This document shows positions 1-5,233 of a DNA stretch of 5,233 nucleotides, one piece after another. The notes below the pieces were generated by a model. The model was not told the origin of the DNA, ran no database searches, and saw only the letters and a program-made list of their open reading frames with translations. The stretch comes from Clostridia bacterium. GTDB lineage: Bacteria; Bacillota; Clostridia; Christensenellales; CAG-1252. The stretch's first letter is position 1. The number at the start of each line of letters is the position of its first letter. The translations under genes were made by a program, and so were the position numbers. The DNA lies in contig SACC01000118.1 in assembly GCA_009928745.1 (NCBI GenBank), positions 1-5,233 of the forward strand, given 5' to 3'.

Positions 1-134
1 TCCTTACACACTTGCGTATGCGGTATATCTCTGTTGCACTTTCCTTAGAGTCGCCTCCACCGGTAGTTAGCCGGCGCCCTGTCCTGCGGTGCTCGGACTT
101 TCCTCATCTTGCGATGCGATTATCTGGCTAGCTC
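1..134 (-). ncRNA. rnpB: RNase P RNA, class A, 5' part (runs off left edge)
   Basis: This is the catalytic RNA of ribonuclease P, which trims the 5' leader from precursor tRNAs in the cytoplasm together with the RnpA protein. Read on the minus strand, it shows the family landmarks in the right order. These are the P1/P2 start with GATAATCGC, a short P3 hairpin with a GCAA tetraloop (105-116), and conserved region I, GAGGAAAGTCCG (94-105). A P8 hairpin with CCGG arms (60-74), GGAAAGTGCAACAGAGA (28-44), ACCGC (20-24), a P12 hairpin with a GCAA loop (6-21) and TAAGGA (1-6) follow. The short distance between conserved region I and the AAAGTGCAACAGA block indicates class A, not the Bacillus class B. 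The 5' end near 134 is inferred from promoter spacing. The 3' half, including conserved regions IV and V, lies outside the window. It is divergent to the glucan synthase. Confidence 0.95.
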
Positions 135-140
135 AATAGA

Positions 141-169
141 ATTATATCACAAAAAAGGTTATCAAGCAA
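141..169 (-). promoter_or_regulatory. Promoter of rnpB (sigma-70/SigA type)
   Basis: Read on the minus strand there is a perfect -10 box TATAAT (141-146), preceded by TGA (147-149), which fits the extended -10 TGn element. Exactly 17 bases further upstream is a weak -35 TTGCTT (164-169, three of six consensus bases). The predicted start is the G at 134, which matches where the RNase P RNA should begin. A perfect extended -10 with ideal spacing fits a highly expressed housekeeping RNA. The start site is inferred, not measured. Confidence 0.8.
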
Positions 170-170
170 C

Positions 171-176
171 TATAAT
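171..176 (+). promoter_or_regulatory. Candidate -10 box for the glucan synthase
   Basis: A perfect TATAAT lies on the plus strand 42 bases before the chosen start codon, which would place transcription start near 183 and give a leader of about 36 bases. No good -35 hexamer exists at 16-18 bases upstream (the 148-153 sequence is CACAAA), and there is no TGn extension. The call therefore rests on the -10 alone. The box lies immediately upstream of the rnpB -35 (164-169), so the two promoters overlap back to back. In an AT-rich spacer a chance match is possible. Confidence 0.4.
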
Positions 177-218
177 TGGTTGGTTAAAAAATCATATGTT
201 GTCAATAATTTGCCTAAT

Positions 219-1442
219 ATGGACTGGTATATTATTGGCATAATCTTTTTTGTATTACTATTGATTGCAATTTTGCTGAAGTTAAAAGGCGGGGAGGGCG
301 CGGCTGAAACCGCGTTCAGCTCTTTGCGTGAGCTGGCGTATGCAATGCGTGCGCCAAAACGCGGCGGGGAGGGAGTCAATGTTGCGAAGCTGCGCAAGGA
401 TATAAATTGCGCGTATAAGAACATTAACCGTCGCAGGATGCGTGAGGAGGAGATATACGCCTTTGAAAAGTGGCTGTATGACAATCACTATCTTATCAAG
501 CGTTATTTGCACTTCAGCGCCTATAAAGCCTTAAAATCTCTGCCACACATTGGGGGAGCGCCAAGAATTGTAACACTGGCGCGCTATATAGTAAAAGAAT
601 ACGGAAAAATTGATGAGGAAAATATTAAAAAAGCGGTCGAAATATTCAGCGCGATTACTCCGCTGTCTTTTCCGGAGCTAAAATGTATAAAGAGCGCTAT
701 GTGTTATGCGCTGCTGCTAGAAATAGCAAAGCTATCCGAAAAAAGCCTTCATTACAGGCTAATGCAAAACAAAGCGCGCGGAGCGAATCTTATCAGGGAA
801 TATGTATCTACTGACAGCTACATTAACGCATATATTGCCAACTGGGGTGGTATCAGCGAAAAATATATAATGAAATACGGCGAAATTGACTTTAGCACCT
901 GCCGTATAGGCTTTATGAATTCGCTGATTGACAACGAACTTAATGTAAAAAGATATATAGAGGCAATAAGGAATGTTGATGCATTTATCGGCATAGAAGA
1001 AATAATTAATATGTCGGTGCTTAATACGATATTTTCTAAGGATAATTATTATAAAAATATGAGCGCGGTTGCAAAACACGCATATCTCAACGCGGTTGCC
1101 GAGCTCGCTGTTAAGATTAACGCCGCCGAAAGGACAATTGCTAATTCTGCAATATATTTGAGCATATATTTCAAAAAAGACTTAGGCGAATTTTTGTTCA
1201 AGCAATGCTACTTGAGGCGATATGTAAGAACGGGCAGGCTACCAAAACAATGCTTCTTCGATAAGGGCGGGCAGCGTTTTTATTCTACAGTTGTAATTCT
1301 TGCAAGCATAATTTTTGCTGTTGCGCCGCTGTTCTTAGAGTTTAGTTATATAACTATTATGGCGATTCCGCTAATATTCGTATTCGCGCTAAAGCCTACA
1401 GAATTCATATTAAAAAAGATTTTGGATACCAAAGGCTCCAAG
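219..1442 (+). other. Synthase module 1: N-terminal anchor, helical region and first transmembrane pair (residues 1-408)
   Basis: Residues 4-22 are strongly hydrophobic and followed by KLK, fitting a membrane anchor with its N-terminus outside. A helical region follows that tracks the family N-terminus block by block. EKWLYDNHYLI (83-93) matches the family EWLLDNFY-I block. LP-x4-APR (108-116) matches the LP-x-L-x-PRV block, and TPLSFPELK (147-155) matches the LTIGELWALP block. The family TRDxYR segment is replaced here by FSKDNYYK. A hydrophobic pair at about 355-374 and 376-392 then leads into the transferase core. The role of this region in the family is poorly defined. In Brucella Cgs, parts of the N-terminal region are linked to initiation and membrane placement. 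Confidence 0.75.
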
Positions 1443-4400
1443 CGTCCGGTATTAAGTATGGGTTATACTGCCTTGCCTGACGACGGTCGGACTGTTGTAG
1501 TTGTATCGCAGTTTATTGACAGCGTGCATACCTTTGAGGAAGCATTAAAAAGAATATACGAAACAAGTTTTAACTGCGTGAACAACAATGTGGAATACAC
1601 TCTACTTATGGATTTTCCGAGCGGCAATGCGGAGTGGACGGAGAAAGACGAGGAAATACTGCTGGCAATACAAAAAAGCGCTGCCAATAAGGAAAATTCG
1701 CGCGTGTCATTATTTGTGCGTAAGCGTATAAAGTCGGGCAACAAGTTTGTGAGCGAGGAGCGCAAGCGCGGCGCAATTCTTAGCTTTTTCAAGGCAATAC
1801 AGACGGATAATTATGCTGAATTTATATATTATTCAAAGAAACTTTCGGGATACAAATTAGCGGTATTGCTCGACGATGATAGCGCTCTTATGCCAGAAAG
1901 TATTATGGCGGCGATTAATTCTATGCTGCATCCTTATAATTACAAATACGATTTGATGAGCTACGGCAGCAAAACCAACAGGTATTCGCTAAGTACAAAG
2001 TATTCCAAGCGTTTTGAGGAAGAATGCGGTATTGACTGTTACCCAAGCTACAGCGATTTTTACAGCGACCGCTTCGACAGCGCTCTGTTTTGCGGCAAAG
2101 CAATAGTAAGAATTGATCGTTTTATCAGCAAACTTGCGGATATTTTCCCCGACGGAAGAATACTTAGCCACGATATTATAGAGGGCGCTATTCTCCATTC
2201 GGCGTCGCTAAAACAATGCATCTATGAGGATGCGCCCGCCTCGTTTTACGGCGACAGCGCCAGAAACAGCCGTTGGTCAAGAGGAGATGTGATGCTCTTG
2301 CCGTATATTGGCAATATAGTGTACAACCGTAAACACGAAAGGATTGTTAATCCGATTAACCCGATTTATAAGCTGGTAATATTCATTAACGCAATGAATG
2401 TGATAAGGGATTTTTGCTTGCTGATTACACTTTTCTTAGCTGTAATAGACGGATTTTATCCGTTGTTTCTGTATGTGTTAGGTTTTATTGTATTGCCTTA
2501 TTTGTATATGTTTGTGAGTGATATACGGCAACTGGTCAAAGGAGTGAAAATCAGATATGTATTAAAATCGTTAAAAACTACATTAATAAGGCTAATAGAC
2601 AGAGTGATGTTATTGCCGTATTACGCATTTAACGGTATCATAATTTATGTCAATACCTCGATGAAAATGCTTTTCAATTCTGACAAATTGCTGGAGTGGA
2701 AGCCCTTTTTCTTAACGCAAAGAGGCAACACATATATACGATATGTAAAACTTTTTACCGCTTCAAAGACCTTCATTACCGCGCTTGCAATTCTTAGCCT
2801 TAATCAGATTTTTATATATTATGCGGCGGGATTTTTCATCTATGCCTTAATTGTGTATAATAACAAAACTTTGCAACGCAAGAAAAAGCCCGATGAAGAC
2901 GAGAAAGCGGAGATGAAGAACTGGGCGAAAAACACCTTTGAGTTTTTTGAGGATATGACGGTAAAATCGCCGTACGCGCTTGTGCCGGATAATCTTCAGG
3001 TTGCGCCAGCCGCTAACGAAACAATAATGACTTCGCCCACCAATATCGGATTTTCGCTTCTTAGCTTTGTCTGCGCAAGGGAATTAGATCTTGTAGAGCC
3101 GGAATATACAAAGCAAAAATTGCTTACAATCCTTAATACCGTCGATAAGCTGCCCAAATGGAACGGGCATCTTTATAATTGGTACAATATAGAAAAGCTA
3201 ACAGTTATGGAGCCACGGATAATATCCACAGTAGACAGCGGCAATTATTATGCTGCAATAGTAATTGTCAAGCAGTTTGCGAAGAAATGCGGCTGGCAGG
3301 ATATATACGATAAATGCGACCGCGCTATGTCACAATGCAATTTTTCAAAATTATACGACCGCAAAAGAAAACTTCTGCACATTGTATACAATGAGACTGC
3401 GGCGCAGTTTTCAGGTTATTACGATGTATTGGCAAGCGAAGCAAGGCTTGCATACTATATCGCAGTGACTCAGGGCGTGGAGAGTACGGGATATTTTGCT
3501 CTGTCGCGTGAAAGCGTAGCAAAGTACGGCAACACTTTGCTGTCTTGGAGCGGTACGGCTTTTGAATATCTTATGCCCCGTCTATTTGTCGCGGCGCCAC
3601 AAGGCAGTCTTTTGTATACTACCGAAAAAAACGCTGCAAAAATTCAGAGCAAATACACTTTTAACGGATTATTCGGAATATCCGAAAGCGGATATTACGC
3701 TTTCAACGATGAGATGAAATACGAATACGCCGCCAATGGCATTGAGGCGTTGGCATTATCAAGCGAAGTCGGAAGAAAAGTAATATCGCCTTACAGCTCG
3801 GCGCTTGCGCTCCCTTATATAAAAGATAAGGTTGTAGCCAACCTTCGTAAGCTCTCTAGAGAAATGTATGGACAGTACGGATTCTATGAGGCTTACGATT
3901 TTGACAAGAAAAAGCCTGTGGCGTCCTATATGTCGCATCATCAGGGTATGATACTCTGCGCTTTGACCAATCATCTGACAGGCAACAAACTGACAGAATA
4001 TTTTATGGCGGATTATAAGACCGCAAGCGCCAAAATGTTACTTGCGGAAGAGCGGATAAAATTGCGTATGCGTCGGGCAGACAGCACCGGAAGAAGAATT
4101 ATTGAGAATACTTCGGAAGAATTGGATATTATCACCGAGAAGAGACTGCCGCCAAAAGTTAATATTGTGACTAACGGCGAATACAGCATCGTACAGGACG
4201 CGCTTGGGCGCGGGTATTCGACAATGGGAGACAGGCTGATCAATAAGTTTAACAGCGAGCTTTACGAAGAGTGCGGACAATTTTCTTTTGTAAGTGAAGA
4301 AGGCTTTACGGATGTGTTCACGCCCAGCTTTTATCCATATCGCGGCGACGATTATTATAATGCAGTATTTTCCACAACGCAGACTGAATATGTTAATCAT

Positions 4401-5233
4401 ACCCGAAAAATCTGCGAACAAATAAAGGTACTACCCTTCGGTAACGGCGAAATAAGAAAAATCACGATTACCAATAAGAGCGGAAAGAAAAAGATATTCA
4501 AAATAGGTCATTATTTTGACCTTGCGCTCAATACCGTAGATGCGATAGCGTCGCATGTGGGTTTTTCGGATATGTTCATAAAAACTGAGATAAGAGATAA
4601 TTATGTTATGGCTTATAGAAAGCATCTCAACGGCGATATTAATGAGTATCTTACATTGACTGTTTGCGGAATTGATAATTTGAGTTTTAATACCAACAAA
4701 TATAATGTAATAGGCAGACTCGGCAGCCTGAAAAAAACAAATATATTTAATACTATTAATATCAAGAACGAACCGATAGATGGAGATATATTGTATCCGT
4801 GTATCGCTTTTACCGGAGAAAAGGAGCTTGATGTTAACGAAAGTATAGAAGTATATATTATGCTTAATTTGTACGCAAATTACGAAGCCGCGCGCAACGG
4901 AGTACAGAAGTGTTGCGAGGGCTACAATAACAGAATTTTTGAGCTTTTAGAGACTGTTGGCGCATTGCCTGTCTGCATCAAGAATTTGCAGGTAAATAAC
5001 GGAGGCAAAATACTGCGGGAACTTGCGTCCGAACTTTTGTACAGGGGCAATAATCAAAAAATGCTGTCGTATATATACGATAATAACGCAATCGCGTATG
5101 CCGAAAGTAAGACCATTGATCTTAAGCAAAAAAATATTCTTTTCAAATACAAAAACGAATTTGATAATGCCGCTTTGTGCGCCTTGCTTACCGCCTCAAG
5201 AGTACTCAATGTAGCCGGCATATCGCACAGTGT
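219..5233 (+). CDS. ndvB: Cyclic beta-1,2-glucan synthase (NdvB/ChvB family), N-terminal 1671 residues, 3' end off window
   Basis: A giant inner-membrane enzyme that makes cyclic beta-1,2-glucan from UDP-glucose. The frame is open from 219 to the window end with no stop or frameshift. The family is usually about 2700-2900 residues, so roughly 60% is visible. Order of parts: N-terminal hydrophobic anchor (residues 4-22), helical N-terminal region, transmembrane pair (355-392), GT84 core (409-715), transmembrane cluster (719-884), GH189-type domain (905-1281) and start of GH94 (1310 on). Family signatures include ERKRG, LDDDS, SHDIIEG, RWSRGD, LLEW, TSPTNIG, STVDSGN, SWSGTAFEYLMP and MSHHQGM. 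ATG 219 is the first in-frame ATG after an in-frame TAG at 129. It has no clear Shine-Dalgarno, and a later start (ATG 345) would remove the anchor. Divergent from rnpB, with no partner gene visible. Automated pipelines may call such proteins glucoamylase-family or cellobiose phosphorylase-like. The family call is firm; the exact product depends on the unseen end. Confidence 0.93.
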   Translation, partial: MDWYIIGIIFFVLLLIAILLKLKGGEGAAETAFSSLRELAYAMRAPKRGGEGVNVAKLRKDINCAYKNINRRRMREEEIYAFEKWLYDNHYLIKRYLHFSAYKALKSLPHIGGAPRIVTLARYIVKEYGKIDEENIKKAVEIFSAITPLSFPELKCIKSAMCYALLLEIAKLSEKSLHYRLMQNKARGANLIREYVSTDSYINAYIANWGGISEKYIMKYGEIDFSTCRIGFMNSLIDNELNVKRYIEAIRNVDAFIGIEEIINMSVLNTIFSKDNYYKNMSAVAKHAYLNAVAELAVKINAAERTIANSAIYLSIYFKKDLGEFLFKQCYLRRYVRTGRLPKQCFFDKGGQRFYSTVVILASIIFAVAPLFLEFSYITIMAIPLIFVFALKPTEFILKKILDTKGSKRPVLSMGYTALPDDGRTVVVVSQFIDSVHTFEEALKRIYETSFNCVNNNVEYTLLMDFPSGNAEWTEKDEEILLAIQKSAANKENSRVSLFVRKRIKSGNKFVSEERKRGAILSFFKAIQTDNYAEFIYYSKKLSGYKLAVLLDDDSALMPESIMAAINSMLHPYNYKYDLMSYGSKTNRYSLSTKYSKRFEEECGIDCYPSYSDFYSDRFDSALFCGKAIVRIDRFISKLADIFPDGRILSHDIIEGAILHSASLKQCIYEDAPASFYGDSARNSRWSRGDVMLLPYIGNIVYNRKHERIVNPINPIYKLVIFINAMNVIRDFCLLITLFLAVIDGFYPLFLYVLGFIVLPYLYMFVSDIRQLVKGVKIRYVLKSLKTTLIRLIDRVMLLPYYAFNGIIIYVNTSMKMLFNSDKLLEWKPFFLTQRGNTYIRYVKLFTASKTFITALAILSLNQIFIYYAAGFFIYALIVYNNKTLQRKKKPDEDEKAEMKNWAKNTFEFFEDMTVKSPYALVPDNLQVAPAANETIMTSPTNIGFSLLSFVCARELDLVEPEYTKQKLLTILNTVDKLPKWNGHLYNWYNIEKLTVMEPRIISTVDSGNYYAAIVIVKQFAKKCGWQDIYDKCDRAMSQCNFSKLYDRKRKLLHIVYNETAAQFSGYYDVLASEARLAYYIAVTQGVESTGYFALSRESVAKYGNTLLSWSGTAFEYLMPRLFVAAPQGSLLYTTEKNAAKIQSKYTFNGLFGISESGYYAFNDEMKYEYAANGIEALALSSEVGRKVISPYSSALALPYIKDKVVANLRKLSREMYGQYGFYEAYDFDKKKPVASYMSHHQGMILCALTNHLTGNKLTEYFMADYKTASAKMLLAEERIKLRMRRADSTGRRIIENTSEELDIITEKRLPPKVNIVTNGEYSIVQDALGRGYSTMGDRLINKFNSELYEECGQFSFVSEEGFTDVFTPSFYPYRGDDYYNAVFSTTQTEYVNHTRKICEQIKVLPFGNGEIRKITITNKSGKKKIFKIGHYFDLALNTVDAIASHVGFSDMFIKTEIRDNYVMAYRKHLNGDINEYLTLTVCGIDNLSFNTNKYNVIGRLGSLKKTNIFNTINIKNEPIDGDILYPCIAFTGEKELDVNESIEVYIMLNLYANYEAARNGVQKCCEGYNNRIFELLETVGALPVCIKNLQVNNGGKILRELASELLYRGNNQKMLSYIYDNNAIAYAESKTIDLKQKNILFKYKNEFDNAALCALLTASRVLNVAGISHS
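1443..2363 (+). other. Synthase module 2: GT84 glucosyltransferase core (residues 409-715)
   Basis: This is a cytoplasmic GT-A type transferase core, expected to add glucose from UDP-glucose in beta-1,2 linkage. The entry block at 409 (RPVLSMGY, then PDDGRTVVVV) matches the family start of this fold. RKR (501-503) and ERKRG (514-518) are the basic blocks typical of GT84. LDDDS (551-555) is the metal/nucleotide-sugar DxD site, with D552 and D554 as its aspartates. GKAIVRID (626-633) replaces the usual GKGIYDVD. SHDIIEG (650-656) supplies the acidic residues usually read as catalytic. RWSRGD (685-690) stands in for the acceptor-binding QxxRW-type motif (family RWIRGD). All key positions are filled, so activity is likely; this is inferred from motifs only. 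Confidence 0.85.
2373..2870 (+). other. Synthase module 3: transmembrane cluster after the transferase (residues 719-884)
   Basis: Hydrophobic stretches occur at about 719-743, 745-767 and 852-884 (the last is long enough for one or two passes), with a weaker one near 797-818. Between them sits LLEW (824-827), a family landmark. The last stretch is followed by a highly charged linker (about 885-904, rich in Lys, Glu and Asp), consistent with a return to the cytoplasm before the GH189-type domain. The exact number of passes is uncertain by eye. By analogy with Brucella Cgs (about six passes), this cluster is likely the pore or scaffold that holds the transferase at the membrane. Confidence 0.65.
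2931..4061 (+). other. Synthase module 4: GH189-type cyclisation (glycoamylase-like) domain (residues 905-1281)
   Basis: In this family the middle domain closes the linear glucan into a ring by transglycosylation. Landmarks seen in order: TSPTNIG (938-944), NGHLYNWYN (982-990), STVDSGN (1003-1009), LASEAR (1071-1076), SWSGTAFEYLMP (1109-1120), GISESGY (1153-1159), SPYSSALAL (about 1191-1199), GFYEAYDF (around 1220), MSHHQGM (1238-1244) and the closing LLAEERI (1274-1280). E1074 and E1156 sit where I place the two catalytic glutamates of the characterised Thermoanaerobacter enzyme; that equivalence is from memory and motif spacing, not an alignment run. All motifs are close to family form, so this is the best conserved part of the protein and is probably active. 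Confidence 0.85.
4146..5233 (+). other. Synthase module 5: start of GH94 phosphorylase-like domain (residues 1310-1671, incomplete)
   Basis: GH94 in these synthases cuts beta-1,2-glucan with phosphate and sets chain length. The N-terminal beta-sandwich part is clear: LPPKVNIVTNGEYSI (1310-1324), GRGYST (1330-1335), DDYYNAVFS (1377-1385), KITITNKSG (about 1413-1421), and HVGFSDMFIKTE (1446-1457), matching the family HPAFSNLFVETE block. A helical linker follows. At 1640-1651, where the family reads LWRYGISGDLP, this protein reads ILFKYKNEFDNA. The barrel with the expected catalytic Asp and phosphate site is beyond the window, so activity of this module cannot be judged here. Confidence 0.75.

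Noticed and set aside
60..74. CCGG inverted repeat that could be read as an operator or terminator
   Set aside because: It is the P8 hairpin of RNase P RNA and has no following U-run.
1..134. Class B (Bacillus-type) RNase P RNA
   Set aside because: The stretch between conserved region I and the AAAGTGCAACAGA block is too short for class B, and its order fits class A.
180..182. TTG at 180 (or TTG 210) as an alternative upstream synthase start
   Set aside because: Both are in frame after the stop at 129, but neither has a Shine-Dalgarno. TTG 180 would fall upstream of the predicted transcript start near 183. ATG 219 is simpler.
180..209. Alternative plus-strand promoter TTGGTT (180-185) with AATAAT (204-209)
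   Set aside because: Both hexamers are poor and the predicted start would be at about 216, making a leaderless message. The TATAAT at 171-176 is better.
379..405. GGGAGGGAGTCAATG, which looks like a good ribosome binding site and start
   Set aside because: The ATG at 379 is out of frame with the synthase and gives only eight codons before TAA at 403.
170..484. 104-codon minus-strand open frame spanning the intergenic region
   Set aside because: It covers the rnpB promoter and the antisense of the synthase start, with low-complexity content and no recognisable family.
759..1079. 106-codon minus-strand open frame
   Set aside because: Antisense to the synthase N-terminal region; Ile/Tyr/Phe-rich translation typical of reverse-strand shadow, with no family resemblance.
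1463..1792. 109-codon minus-strand open frame
   Set aside because: Antisense to the GT84 core, whose motifs on the plus strand are unmistakable.
3265..3468. 67-codon plus-strand frame in another phase, and the similar one at 5023-5214
   Set aside because: Both are inside the synthase in a different frame, without ribosome binding sites or recognisable domains.
4038..4421. 127-codon minus-strand open frame
   Set aside because: It lies wholly inside the synthase, antisense to well-conserved GH94 sequence, with no recognisable domain. The plus-strand frame fully explains the conservation.

Overview
The window holds two divergently arranged genes, each cut by a window edge. At the left edge, on the minus strand, is the 5' half of a bacterial class A RNase P RNA gene (rnpB), with its own promoter just upstream. 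From about position 219 to the right edge, the plus strand carries one uninterrupted reading frame of 1671 codons with no stop. It encodes the first 60% or so of a very large membrane-bound cyclic beta-1,2-glucan synthase of the NdvB/ChvB family.

Layout. 1-134: rnpB, minus strand, running off the left edge. 135-218: a short divergent intergenic region with a strong-looking rnpB promoter (minus strand) and an overlapping candidate -10 box for the synthase (plus strand). 219-5233: the synthase. Its modules, in order, are an N-terminal membrane anchor and helical region, a transmembrane pair, a GT84/GT2-like glucosyltransferase core, further transmembrane segments, a GH189-type (glycoamylase-like) cyclisation domain, and the first part of a GH94 (phosphorylase-like) domain. 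The rest of GH94, including its expected catalytic Asp, lies beyond the window.

How it should work, from family knowledge: the GT84 core polymerises glucose from UDP-glucose into a linear beta-1,2-glucan, GH94 controls chain length by phosphorolysis, and GH189 closes the ring by transglycosylation. The GT and GH189 signature motifs are recognisable and the two probable GH189 catalytic glutamates are present. Several signatures are nevertheless divergent, including the GH94 segment that normally reads GISGDLP.

Organism: bacterial. The compact class A RNase P RNA, AT-leaning codon use (many ATA, AGA, TTA codons) and the domain layout suggest an anaerobic low-GC Bacillota (Clostridia-like), perhaps from an uncultured lineage. 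This is inference; nothing in the window fixes the taxon. I found no mobile element, CRISPR array, tRNA, terminator or clearly new system. The most interesting points are the overlapping divergent promoters and the divergent motifs of the synthase.
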